Shown here piece by piece: positions 53,433 through 64,000 of a stretch of 64,000 nt of DNA. Both the position numbers and the translations under genes were made by a program. The notes under the pieces were generated by a model that saw only the letters and a list, made by a program, of their open reading frames with translations, did not search any database and had not been told where the DNA came from. How positions within the stretch are numbered: position 1 is the first letter of the stretch; each line of letters starts with the position of its first letter. The DNA comes from Pseudozyma flocculosa PF-1. Its lineage: Eukaryota > Basidiomycota > Ustilaginomycetes > Ustilaginales > Ustilaginaceae. The DNA lies in contig NW_006920874.1 of the NCBI RefSeq assembly GCF_000417875.1, positions 331,189-395,188 on the forward strand, given 5' to 3'.

Positions 53433-56400
53433 ATGAGCTCATCCTCGGGCACTGCTCCGCCTCACTCATCACAGCCCACCACCAGCGCAACACAGGACAG
53501 GAGGACTACGGCCCCATCGCTGTCACCTTCGGCCACGGACAAGGCACGCATTCCATCAACCTCAAGGCCAAGATCCAGCCTCGCTCCCACAGCATCGCAC
53601 TCATCATCGCCTCGCACTAGAAAGGTCTCCACATCCTCTGCTCACGCAAAATCCGCCAGCTCCCCAGCCTCGCAACCCGCTCCCAATGGCACCCGGCCCA
53701 CCGCTCCCAGACCCTCGGCCACCGCTGCCCCCGCTGCCATCCCTGCCAACCGCACCCCTACCAAGGCCACCAAGCGCGACGCAGCAGCAGCACCAACACC
53801 ACCACCACCAGATGCCGAGCGCCAACTCGACCTCGACGCCACCCAGCGCGTCGGCTTCGAGCCCCGTGGCCCGCAGGACCCCGCCTCGGCACAAAAGGAC
53901 GCCATCGTCTGGCTCGACATCGACAACACCCTCTACAAGCGCAGCACCCGCATCGCACAGCTCATGGGCGAGCGCATCCGCGCCTACTTTACCGGCATGG
54001 GCTTCGGCACCGAAGAGGCCCGCATGCTCCACGAGCAGTACTACAAGACCTACGGCCTAGCCATCCGCGGCCTCGTAAAGCACCACGAAATCGACCCGCT
54101 CGACTACGACAAAAAGTGCGACGCCAGCCTGCCCCTCGAAGACATCCTCCGCCCCGACCCGGACATCATCCGCCTCCTCTCGGACCTCGACCGGACAAAG
54201 GTGCGCGTCTTTGCCCTCACAAACGCCTACAAGCAGCACGCCGACCGCGTCCTCAGGCTCCTCGACCTCGACGACCAGGTCGAGGGCATCGTCTTCTGCG
54301 ACTACGCCCTCCCCGACTTTTCCTGCAAGCCCGAGCTCGACTACTACCACGCCGCCATGAAGCTCGTCGGCGCCGGCCCCGCCACCCGCTGCTACTTTGT
54401 CGACGACAGCGCCCTCAACGTCGTCGCCGCAAAGGAGCTCGGATGGCACTCGTGCGTCTACTTCAAGGAAGACGACGACGACGACCAGGCGGGCAAGGGC
54501 GGCAGTGGCGGCAAGGCACGGGAACCGACCGACGAGGACCAAAAGGCGGCCAGGGACTTTGACCTGTCCGTCCTCGCCCCAAAGGCGGCCAACGGCGTGG
54601 CGCGGCAGGCCTACTTTGACGAGGACGCCATCCGGTCGCAGTTCCAAAAACTGCCCTCGCACATGCGCATCCGCCTGCTCAGCATCATCCTCGACGCCTG
54701 CCTGCCCGGCGACATTGCCACCATGGCGCGCACCCTCGAGCGCCACCTGCGCTCGACGCGCGACGTCGTCAGCGGCCTGCCGGACTCGGTCGCCCTCAAG
54801 ATCTTTGAGAAGCTGCCCGTCCAGGACCTGCTGCGGTGCCGCCAGGTGTCGAAAAAGTGGCTCTCGCTCGCCGGCACGCCCGACCTATGGCGCAGCCACG
54901 CGCTGGCGCTCACCGAGGGCGATCCCGTCAAGGTGCAGCCGCCCGCCGAGCCAGAGGGCTGGGAGCCGCTGGTCAAGGGCCTCTTCTTCCGCGAGCGCAA
55001 CTGGGCCAAGGGCATCGCGCAGCGCATCGACCTCTTCGAGGGCCACACGGGCTTCGTCACCGCCATGAAGCTAAAGGGGCGCAAGACGCTCGTCACGGGC
55101 AGCTACGACGAGACGATCCGGGTGTGGGACCTGTCGACGGGCACGACGAAAAAGGTGCTCAAGGCCAAGGCCATTGCCTGCCTCGACTTCCTGCTCGACG
55201 AGTCGATCCTCTGCGCCGGCCTCTACGATACAGGCAGGGTCATGGTGTGGGACATGCGGACCGGCGAGGTGCTCCAGACGCTCTCGGGCCACAACCGCGG
55301 CATCCGCAACGTGGCGCTCAACAGCGACTACCTCGTCAGCGTCGGCCAGGACAAGGCCATAGTGGTGTGGGACTGGCGGGCGGGCAACAAGGTCGTCCGC
55401 TTCGGCCAGCAGAGCAACGTCTCGCTCGGCGTCTCGCTCGTCGACCACGACAAGCTGGTGGCCGTCACCGTCGACGGCGTCATCCGCTGCTTTAGCATCC
55501 GGCGCAAGGAGATGATCGGCCAGTTTCACCTCACCAAGCTCGGCGAGCCGAGCCTGGCGCTGGGCTCGCGCCTCGGCGACCTCGCCAGCGGCTCGGCGAT
55601 GCTCGAGTGGTTCGCGGCGCACGGCAACACGATGACGGTGGCGTCCAAGAACCTCGTCGTCCACCTCGAGTGGCAGGAGCACGTCGTGCCCGTGTTCGAC
55701 GAGGAGCCCACGTCGCCCTCGGATGGCGTGCGCAGGAGCGCATCCTCGCGCATGGGCATCAGCTCGCTCACCTCGGCGCCCTCGTCGACGCCGGTCCACG
55801 CCCGCACCCGGCGCGACTCGACCCAGAGCAACGCCAGCCACTCGAGCCCGGCCGCCGGCGTGCGGTCGCCGCTGGGCGAGCGGCGCGGGGCGCAGACGCC
55901 CATCCGCTCGCGAAAGGACTCGACCGCCAGCAACGCGTCGGCCGCCAGCGCCACCGCGGCCAACGGCTCAGCGCGGAGGTCGGTCAGCGGCGGCGGCGCC
56001 AACATTGNNNNNNNNNNNNNNNNNNNNGCCATCGTCCGAGGCGTCTCCATCTAGCCCGGTCGCCTTCCCTTCCTCCGGCAGCAAGCTGGATGGCATTGCG
56101 GCGAGGGGTCCGCTGTCGCCTACGCAGGCGACACCGGTCAACGGCGACAGTCGGGCAACGAGGATCGCGCCCAACCTGAGTGTCTCGCCGCGCGTCATTT
56201 CGATACTCGAGACGCCCGACATGGCGACGGGCTGCGTCGACCCGTCCAAGCGCCGCATCGTCTGCGCCACGCGCTTCAGCTCGAGGGCGGGGGCGGATCG
56301 ACGGCTCTACACGAGCAGCCTCGGCTTCGACCTGGGCAAGACGTCGTCGCAGCTCCTCGCCTCGAGCAGTGGCGGTGCTGTCGATGGTGAAATGGCGGAG

Positions 56401-56865
56401 CCGCAAGGAACGACGGCGGCGGCGGAAGCGGCGACGATGGCGGCGACGATGACCGCGGCACAGGGTCCGAGAGAAGAAGGGGGAGACGAACAAGCGAAGC
56501 AGGCGTCGGTGTGGGCCATCTCGGGCGCGTGGGCGGCTCAGGCCTCGGCGCTGCAGGTGCCCACGCGCAATCCGATGGCCATGGTGCTGGACCACGAGAG
56601 CATCGTCGTCGGCTGCCAGGACGGCACCGTCTACCGCGTCGGTATGGTCGGATCCGAGTACGGCCTTGCAGATGCCGGAGCGGAGGGCGAGGGTGAGGGC
56701 CAGGATGGCGACGGTGGAGAAGAGGGCAAGGTGGGCGATGCTACGATCCGGGATCTGACGCAGCTGCGCGAGGTGTGGAAGGAAGTCTTTTTGCCGCACG
56801 ACGCGCCGCCCGACCATCCGGGCCGGATCAGGAGGGATCTGGTCAAGAGCATCGGCCTCAAGTAG
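53433..56865 (+). CDS. Fusion: HAD pyrimidine-5'-nucleotidase (Sdt1/Phm8 type) + F-box + WD40
   Basis: One uninterrupted frame runs from ATG 53433 into the gap at 56008 (858 codons); the protein resumes after the gap in a different nominal frame (56028-56865). Residues 1-150 are Ser/Pro/Thr-rich. Residues about 157-345 are a HAD hydrolase with all four motifs: WLDIDNTLY (Asp162/Asp164), FALTNAY, CKPELDYY and CYFVDDSALN, plus YYKTYGLAIRGLV, a signature of Sdt1-type pyrimidine nucleotidases. An acidic linker (DDDDDQ, about 346-375) leads to a Cdc4/Pop1-like helical segment (MRIRLLSIILDACLPGD), an F-box (GLPDSVALKIFEKLPVQDLL, about 448-485) and WD40 blades from about 530 (FEGHTGFVTAMKL, GSYDETIRVWDL). 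The last blade lies after the gap (HESIVVGCQDGTVYRV). F-box WD40 proteins select SCF substrates. A single fused product is inferred from the frame; transcripts would settle it. Confidence 0.85.
56008..56027. other. 20-N assembly gap inside the fusion gene
   Basis: Twenty N inside a Ser/Gly-rich disordered linker, between blades of the WD40 domain. The frames on the two sides differ, so the real missing length is not 20 modulo 3, or an intron lies there. Confidence 0.98.
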
Positions 56866-59660
56866 CTTGGCTGGATCGGGAGCGGGTCGAAGCGGCTCTG
56901 CAAGGTTCACTCCCGTCCGCACTCACCTCAGCGCCGTACCGTAGAAGAGGCCAAAGGGAATACAGGTAGACGTCTGTCGAGGAAGGAACCAAAGACGGCC
57001 CTGGTTTGCATCGTGTGTCTCTTTCCTTCAGGCTCGAATGGCCGGCGCCGGCATAGCGTTGCGTTGCGAGCCAACGAGCTCGGAGAGGTCGGGCGAGGTG
57101 ACCGGATCGTCCATCTGTCTGTCTGTCTGCCACGCGTGCCTTCCTAGGTGCCTTCTCGCCTGCCGGTCTGCCTCGTGGACGGCCGCATCGTCCCGCGTCT
57201 GCCAGGACCTTGCCAGCCAGGCTTTGGCCTGTGCAAGTCAGCAGCTTGCTCGGGAGGCCTCATCTCCTCTGTGCCCCCGCTTCAAGCCGAACTCGAATAC
57301 GGGCCTCGACGAGATTGATCGGGTACGGGCTGCGGGGATCCGAGCAGAGATCAGATCGCCTGAGCTCAAGCTTGGCCTTGCGTCGATCCCCGTCACGCGT
57401 TGCAGCCGCACCGCGTCGACGACGTACGGAGATCCGCCGAAGTCGATCCCTGCCCCCGTTTCCATCGACCTCGAGATGTGGGGGGCGCTGAAGGATGGCC
57501 AATCGACGCCGCCTCATTCGACAACGGAGCCTCTCTGTCTCTTGCTTCTCTCTCACGCCAGAGCGAGCGAGCAGGCGGGCGGCACGGGCAAAGACGGTTC
57601 TTCTGATTGCGGAGCTGGCCATGGACACGACGGCAGACGAGGCGAGGCTAGACTAGGCAGGCCTCAGCTGGCGCGTGGATGAGGGGTTCGGCCGTCGTCG
57701 GGTTCGATCTACGTATCTGGTCGCTGATCCTCGAAGATCTCCCCAAGCCTGCCTGCCTGCCCAGAGGCTAGACTAGGATTTGCGGGGGAGGCGTCGGCGT
57801 GCAAACGTGGGGAAAGCAACAAGGTGCTCGCTCGCCTGCACTTTCGCACTTTCGCTCGCTCGCTCCTCCGGCTTGGCGGACGGGCGGGCGGATGAGGGTC
57901 CTTGAGAAGAAAGCTTGCTTTGGCTTGTGACAGGCAGGGCGAGGCCTGGCAGCAGGCAGGCAGGTGGGCTCGAGCGAGGTACCTAGTACGCACGCACGGC
58001 GGGTGACTCGACGAAGCGGTGCGGGCGAGCGAGCAGGTTGGCGAGCGATGGTGATCCTGGCGCGGTCGAGAAGAAAGCCTGGCCTGGCCTGGCCTGGCCT
58101 GCCAAGCAGGCGATAAGGCGGCTGTGGACCGAACCGGACCGCCTCCGCCTGCCGCCTCGTTGGACGTTGGACTGGCCTGCAGCGCCAGCGCCGGCTTCAG
58201 GCAGGGCGCTGCAAGATAAGCCCAGCGTATCCGTCCAATCAGGGCGTTCGAATTTTCACGCCCGCCCGCCCGCCTGTCGCCCCCGCCCCGCCTTGCCCCG
58301 CCTTGCCCTACCTAGGCTAGGCCACCAGCAACGACGGCCGAGTTCGCCGTGCGTACGTTGCTACGGCGTCGTACCGCCTGCCAGCTGCTCTAGAGCAAGC
58401 CAGCCAGCCAGCCCCGTCTTCGGCTCCCTCCCCGCTTCGTTACCGGCCCTAGCCTGGTGTCTCGAAGACATCCGCCGAGGGTTGGGGGTTGAGCGAGGGA
58501 GCGAGGGTTTTGGGCTGGCTGAGACCTCGCCCGAACACACGCACGCCAGACGCCCGCGGCTGCCTTTCCACGAGATCGAGCGACGAGCACCAGACGACGA
58601 CCCGAGGCGGTGCTCCGCAACCCCCTCTCCTCACAAGCCTGACCTTCGACGGCGACGACGACGTCGATGGCCGGCCCCCATCAGCCTGGCAGCCAGCAGC
58701 CAGCAGCCAGCCGGCCACGGTCATGCATGCAGGCCGATGGAGCAGGTAGGCCTGGCCAGGGTTGGGCAGCGCAGCCGTACGTACGGCGTGTAGGGGCGGC
58801 GGGCGGCGGGCGGCGACCGACGTCACCTCCAACCTCTGCCCTCTGCCCACGCGCGGCCAATCCCCGGACGGTCGCTCGCTCTCCCGGCATCGAAAGAGAG
58901 GAAGGAAAGGGGGCGAGGGCTGGCTGGATGGTAAACCATACGCAGCGCGCCGCTTGGCCCTGCCCTGTGCCTGGCCTCCAACCGGCTGGCCAGGCTGTTT
59001 TCACAAAAACGACCAGCGGAAATCGGGGAGGAAGTGGGCGCCGGCCGCGCTAGGCCAGGGCAAGAAGTGGCCGCGAGGCCCAGGCAGGCTGCTGGCGCGC
59101 ACGGGGGGCCCCGAATTCGAGAGACAATTCGAGTGCGTCAGGGTTCGGCGGTCGGAAGGGGCACGCCAAGACCGACGCAAGCGGGCGATGGATGGCACTC
59201 ACGGCGAGGTGCCGTCGTGGGGGGGAAGGGGAAAACGGCGGCGGACAACGCAGGGCAGGGGCAGGACAGGAGGGCTGGGCAGGGCAGGCTGCTGGCGAGT
59301 CAGACTCACAGGCAGGCTAGGAAGCTAAGGCGGGCGGGCGGGGCACGGGCACGGCGACGACGGCGAGACGGTTGTGCCGGGGTCAGACGGGCTGGCCCGG
59401 CCTGGACGGCGGCCTGCCCTGGCCGAGTCGACCGACCATCAGGCAGCCTAGCTCATAAAACTCACCGTCCAGCCCTGGGTCGTCTACGCGCCTCCCCGCT
59501 TCCTCTCTCTCCTCACCATCACCACCACCACCATCACCAGCACCACCGCTGCCACTACTGCCAGGCCCGACCTCGACAGCAGTCTCTTCTCTGTAGCCCC
59601 TTTGCCACCCCTTCGCAAGCCAACGACATCCGCCTCGACGAACCCCCCTTCTCGCCCAAT
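56866..59660. other. 2.8 kb intergenic region upstream of glutamine synthetase
   Basis: No gene is supported; frames of 100-255 codons are low-complexity. It carries a GCCTGGCCTGGCCTGGCCTG run at 58079-58099 and many related words at 58690-59410. Just before the GLN1 start are a CACCATCACCACCACCACCA tract (59513-59540) and a pyrimidine-rich leader. AGCTCATAAAACTC at 59450-59463 is a possible TATA-like element. Confidence 0.5.
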
Positions 59661-61133
59661 ATGTCCGCCCACCCCTTCACGAAAAACAGCGGTGAGTTTC
59701 GCGGTGTTGACGGACGCTACTGTTTCGTGCGGGCGGCGGCGATGTGGTCCTCTGGTTTCCCCGAGCCACGATGTCCGGCGCCCGAGGACGTCGTTCGGTA
59801 GCCAGCCTGTGGGCTGAGCTCAGGCTCTGGGAGCCAACGGCGAAAGGAGGCGCCTCGCCAGCCCGGCGGGGACCAGCCTGATCTCTCAGGGAACTCCTCC
59901 GACTGACAATGTACCACGCCCCGATTTCATTTCCCCCGCATCCTCTCCCTCCCTCCCGCAAATAGGTCTCCTGGCCCACTACATGGCCCTTGACCAGCGT
60001 GGTGAGTTGCGATGCCCCCTTGCCGCTTGCCGCTCGGCCTTGGCGGCGGCCTTGCACTCCTGCCCTTGCGAACAGCGTTTCCTGACCGGTTCTCTCTTTC
60101 TTCACCCCTTTCCGCCTCACTTCCACCCGCAGGCGTCGTCCAGGCCGAGTACATCTGGATTGACGGCGATGGCGAGGTCCGCTCCAAGTGCACGACGCTC
60201 GACGGCCCCGTCAAGTCGATCAAGGACCTCAAGGAGTGGAACTTTGATGGCTCGTCGACAAATCAGGCGCCTGGCGGCAACTCGGACGTCTACCTCCGCC
60301 CCGTCGCATACTACCCGGACCCCTTCCGCCTGGGCGACAACATCCTCGTGCTGGCTGAGTGCTACAACAACGACGGCACGCCCAACAAGGCCAACAGCCG
60401 CTACGAGTGCAACAAGATCATGAACCAGGCCGCGTCGCACAAGCCGTGGTTCGGCATGGAGCAGGAGTACTCGCTCTTCGACATGGACGAGCGCCCCTAC
60501 GGCTGGCCCAAGGGCGGTTTCCCGGGACCCCAGGGCCCCTACTACTGCGGCGTCGGTTCGGGCAAGGTGTTTGCGCGCGACCTGGTCGAGGCCCACTACC
60601 GCGCCTGCATGTACGCCGGCATCAAGATTTCGGGCATCAACGCCGAGGTCATGCCGTCGCAGTGGGAGTTCCAGGTGGGCCCGTGCGAGGGCATCGAGAT
60701 GGGCGACCACCTCACCGTCGCGCGCTACCTCCTCGTCCGCGTCGCCGAGGAGTGGGGCGTCAAGGTCTCGTTCCACCCCAAGGCGGTGCCCGGCGACTGG
60801 AACGGCGCCGGCTGCCACACCAACTACTCGACCGAGGACATGAGGAAGGAGGGCGGCATGAAGGCCATCGAGGCGGCCATTGAGAAGCTCGCCCAGCGCC
60901 ACCTCGAGCACATTGAAGTCTACGGCGCCGACAACGACAAGCGCCTCACTGGCAAGCACGAGACGGGCCACATTGGCGAGTTCAGCTCGGGCGTCGCCAA
61001 CCGCGGCGCCTCGATCCGCATCCCGCGCCACGTCGCCGCCCAGGGCTTCGGCTACCTCGAGGACCGCCGCCCCGCCTCCAACGTCGACCCGTACCTGGCC
61101 ACTGGCAAGATCGCCGCCACCACCCTCCTCTGA
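59661..61133 (+). CDS. GLN1: Glutamine synthetase (glutamate-ammonia ligase)
   Basis: Three exons: 59661-59691, 59966-60001 and 60133-61133 (355 aa, usual for eukaryotic type II enzymes). Makes glutamine from glutamate, ammonia and ATP in the cytosol; the main entry of ammonium into metabolism. The two small first exons encode [20 protein letters not shown] and are fixed by phase and family conservation. Active-site blocks: [11 protein letters not shown] (residues 58-68), [10 protein letters not shown] (metal-binding Glu), [29 protein letters not shown] and [13 protein letters not shown]. The C-terminus is [17 protein letters not shown] then TGA. In fungi this gene is usually under nitrogen control; a long upstream region is present but no GATA-factor site was confirmed. 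Confidence 0.97.
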
Positions 61134-62063
61134 TCGACGGCGCCCTAGCCTCGTGTGGTCGCTTGACCGGGACGCCGCGCTGCGAGGCCCCTCGACGCTT
61201 CGAAGTGTTCGGAAGCGATCGCTGTTGCCTGAGCAGCCTGGAGCTTCCCGGCAGCGGCTGGCGGGCTCGGCGGAGTAGCAAGCCTTTGGCGCTCGGGGCT
61301 CGCTTGTCTCTCAGGCTCTTTCCCTGTCTCCTTCGCTCTCCTTCTCCGTCTCTCTCTTCCTCACGACTCCCTAGATGATGGCGATGGCCCATGGCGATTG
61401 CCACGATTGCCACGATTGCGACGAACCCTCCCCTACTCCGCGCCTGGCGCTCCTCTGCTGATATTCTTCCAGCCAAAGCGTCCCCCGACGTTGAATTGTG
61501 ATACGGTTTCCCATGACTCGTGACTCGTGTGCCGCTCGTGGGATGTGCGAGAAAGCGAAGATGGCCGAGCGTAGGAGAGCTGCCCAACGGAAGGGGATTG
61601 CGTTCGAGCATGGCGAAGGACCTTCGTCGCTAGACTGTGGCCCTGGCCGGCGGTGGGGCCGAGGATGAGGGTGGCGGGAGTCGGGAGTGGAGATGGCCCC
61701 GAGCCTGGCGCGTGCTTTTCTGAAGAGGTGGAGCAGGCAGGCCCGACCAGCCAGACGAGGCGAGTGAAGGAGGGCTCAACGCTCGTCTCTCAACCCACCA
61801 TCACCATCACCATCTTCCTCCTCCTCCTCCTCCTCCTCCTCCTCCTCCTCCTCCTCCTCCTCCTCCTCCTCCTCGCCTTGCCTGCATCTCTCCCCTCGTT
61901 GCCCTCCCTACACCGCCACCGCCGCTGCCGTCCGATCCACTTCCGACAGAGCGCCACTCACACGCCTCCCGCCCCTCCCCTGTTCCAGGCGCGATCCACG
62001 CCGCAGCGACCGGCCGACACCCGCATATACGAGTCATCCTATGGCGGTCCGATCTCGACTCTG
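61134..62063. other. Intergenic region and leader of SAC3
   Basis: No separate gene is supported. It has a CCACCATCACCATCACCATC tract (61796-61815) and a pure CCT/CTC tract (61816-61874) about 200 bp before the chosen SAC3 ATG. The SAC3 frame is open far upstream, but that part reads as a leucine run and random sequence. Confidence 0.5.
61816..61874. repeat. (TCC)n microsatellite, about 58 bp
   Basis: An uninterrupted TCC/CCT trinucleotide run on the plus strand in the presumed SAC3 5' leader. If translated it would give about 20 leucines, which is not expected at the N-terminus of this family. Confidence 0.95.
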
Positions 62064-62153
62064 ATGAGACCGCTCCCGACCCGGCCGTCAGTGCCGCAGG
62101 GCCAAACGCATCCCACCTCCTCGGCCTCTGCATCTGAATTCGCGCAGCAGCAC

Positions 62154-62210
<57 letters not shown>

Positions 62211-64000
62211 AATGCAGTGCCTTCGCGTCCGGTCCCGAAACGCCTGAGCCCGGTCTTTGGGCGACCCAGCGCTGCTGCCGGTTCCCTTCCGCCGCGACCC
62301 GTCGCCGTTCAGAGCGCAGCACCTGCTTCAGCGGCGAGGGGAAGAGGCGCAGGCCCGCGCATCATACGCCCGCATCTTCCGGCACCAGGCGCATCTGCGG
62401 CTCCCCGGCCGCGGCCCTTTGCCAACAGGTCGGCTGTCTTCAACAGGCCTCAGCCGCCCGCCGCAACAAACGAGGCGGAGCAGTACGATACCGCCGCCAC
62501 CGCCAGCAACGGGACCCTGCTTGCCACTGGACTGCCGCCCAAACCTGTCACGGTCGAGGCTCAAGGCTCAGGATCGGCTCCGGCGATAAGTGCCTTCGGC
62601 GGCGGCGGCGGTAGCAGCAGCAGCGCCTTCGGAAGCTCGGCGACGGGTGCTGCACCAGCAGCGAGCATCTCTGCCTTCGGATCGCCCAGCTTCGGGCTCG
62701 GCGGCGCTACTACCTCTGCCGCGCCCAGCGCCTTCTCCAGCTCCGCGTCCACACAGAGCACCTCTGGATCCGCTTTTGGCGCCTTCGGCAGCGCCAAACC
62801 GGCTTCGGCCTTCACAGCTGCCGAACCTACCTCCTCTTCCTCTCCATTCTCCGATGCTGTCGGCGCTGCGGCTGCTCCTTCGCCCCTGTCCTTGGCCGCA
62901 GCCGAATCACCCTTCCTCGCTCCAAGTCCAGCGCCAAGCCCGGCCCCGGCTCCCGTTCCAGCTCCGGCAGCGGCTGCTGGTACGCCGACGTCGCTCTCCA
63001 GCTTCCTGCGCAAGGACAAGTCAAATGCTGGCTCGGCTGCCGCCTCGCGCTCCTCTACGCCGCTTCCCAGCGGCGGAGGAGGCGCATTCGACCAGATCGC
63101 CACACCTGGTGGTCGAGACGGCAATGTAGGGGAGGACGAGGAGAGGAGGAGGCGCTTCGACGATGCGCCCAAGACGGGCAACCGCTTTCTGGAGATGAAG
63201 GGCGGCCGCGAGGCTCTGAGGGCATCCTACATCGCCTCAGGCGTCCTTCCGGACCCCAACAAACCTACCGACCTGGCGCTCGCCATCAAGCTCACCGGCA
63301 CCTGCCAGGACATGTGCCCGGAGTTTGAGCGCGAGGAGCGCGAGTATCAAAAGGAGCTCGACCGCTTCGAGATGATCCCAGGCACGAACCGAGTCGATCC
63401 CAAGCTGGCCGTCAAGATCTACCGTCGGCCTGCCGCCGGACGAGAGCTGCCCTTGCCCGAGGACGTGCGCCCGCCGGCGGTGCTCAAGATGACGCTCAAC
63501 TACCTGTTCCACCAGCTCCTGCCGGCTTCCCCCGACGATCCGGCCTTCACTGCGGTGCAGCCGTTCCTCTGGAACAGGACTCGGGCCATTCGACAGGACT
63601 TCATCGTCCAGAGCGAGAGCGGCCCGATGACGATCGAGTGTCACGAGCGGATCGCGCGATACCACATCCTCTGCCTGCACTGGAAGGGCGGACCGGGTGC
63701 CGAGGGCTGGAGCGAGCAGCAGGAGCTCGAGCAGCTCCGAAAGAGTGAGTGCGCCCCCGGCGAGCTGTCCCTTGTTCGATGGTCGCAAGTGTCTGTTTGA
63801 TCATTCACCCATCCGTGACCTCCGGTGTTTTGCGTCTGCCCTCCAGCTCTTCGGTCGTTGATCGAGTTCTACGACGACCGGCGCCGTTCGGGCCACACCT
63901 CGCCGTGCGAGGCCGAATTTCGCGCCTACAACCTCCTGCTGCACCTCCGCGACCCCGAGACGCTGCGCGAGGTCGAGCTGCTGCCTCGCGCCATCTTTAC
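62064..64000 (+). CDS. SAC3: mRNA export factor SAC3 (TREX-2 scaffold), 3' end missing
   Basis: Exons 62064-63744 and 63847 onwards; the gene runs off the window at 64000. The ATG at 62064 (MRPLPTRPSVPQ) is chosen because the upstream frame is a poly-Leu microsatellite; the start is uncertain. Residues 1-380 are low-complexity: a Gln run (62144-62210), then SAFG, PSFG and GAFG repeats like nucleoporin FG motifs. From about 380 the Sac3/GANP domain begins: TGTCQDMCPEFEREEREYQK, the family hallmark, then LKMTLNYLFHQLLP and IRQDFIVQSESGP. The splice join reads LRKTLRSLIEFYDDRR, in frame and conserved. SAC3 scaffolds TREX-2 at the nuclear pore, linking transcription to mRNA export. Confidence 0.9.
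62144..62210 (+). repeat. CAG-rich coding microsatellite
   Basis: (CAGCAGCAC)n grading into a pure CAG run, coding for a Gln-rich segment with interspersed His near the SAC3 N-terminus. Confidence 0.95.

Noticed and set aside
57038..57682. 214-codon frame downstream of the fusion gene
   Set aside because: Compositionally random, no conserved motif, and it begins in the probable 3' UTR.
57680..57720. GGGTTCGATC, tRNA T-loop-like sequence
   Set aside because: The flanking bases do not pair as a T stem, and no acceptor stem or D and anticodon arms are found around it.
58240..58275. GGGCG...CGCCC hairpin around TTCGAATTTTCA as a terminator or tRNA arm
   Set aside because: The loop is 13-14 bases and the context gives no tRNA or other RNA structure; likely chance in GC-rich DNA.
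61653..62063. Longer SAC3 start at 61653
   Set aside because: The added part consists of a translated TCC microsatellite (poly-Leu) and random sequence. It could mimic a signal peptide, but SAC3 is nuclear.

Overview
This is a 64 kb piece of a GC-rich, CpG-rich fungal nuclear genome with compact protein-coding genes, short spliceosomal introns (mostly GTGAGT or GTAAGT donors and NAG acceptors) and intergenic gaps of about 0.2 to 2.8 kb. The protein set (PHO89, KES1, QCR10, PAM16, CHK1, Mis6/CENP-I, SAC3) and the intron style point to a basidiomycete. I favour a smut-related or yeast-like lineage (Ustilaginomycotina or similar), but that is inference. Two assembly gaps are present: N at 1-136 and 20 N at 56008-56027.

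I support 17 protein-coding genes. No rRNA, tRNA, CRISPR array or intact transposon was recognised. Left third (1-26 kb): a nucleolar-type beta-propeller protein (-), a protein with two histone-fold-like halves (+), a PNS1/CTL choline-transporter-like membrane protein (-), complex III subunit QCR10 (+), cytosolic methionyl-tRNA synthetase (-), the import-motor subunit PAM16/TIM16 (-) and ribosome-assembly factor NOC3 (-). Middle (26-46 kb): a membrane DnaJ protein (+), oxysterol-binding KES1 (-), checkpoint kinase CHK1 (-), kinetochore protein Mis6/CENP-I (-), Na+/phosphate symporter PHO89 (-) and a HAPSTR1-like nuclear protein (-). Right (47-64 kb): CAND1 (+), an atypical SDR (-), a fusion of a HAD pyrimidine-5'-nucleotidase with an F-box/WD40 protein (+, crossing the gap), glutamine synthetase (+) and the 5' part of SAC3 (+, running off the end).

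The genes do not form a pathway cluster. Most are housekeeping: ribosome assembly, translation, mitochondrial function, cell-cycle checkpoint and kinetochore, SCF regulation, lipid and phosphate transport, nitrogen assimilation, mRNA export. CAND1 and the F-box fusion are both related to SCF ubiquitin ligases and lie 1.6 kb apart, separated by the SDR gene.

The most unusual items are the nucleotidase/F-box/WD40 fusion, a block at 11.1-12.3 kb with a 440-bp stretch lacking any CpG, a 1.6 kb mosaic of degenerate repeats at 38.5-40.1 kb, an intron that isolates the PAM16 start codon, and recurrent noncoding sequence words near gene starts: a sense-strand CAC/ACC tract and a GCCTGGCC word.

Splice sites were placed by eye using reading-frame phase and protein-family conservation. 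Gene spans below are start codon to stop codon, with exons listed in the evidence.
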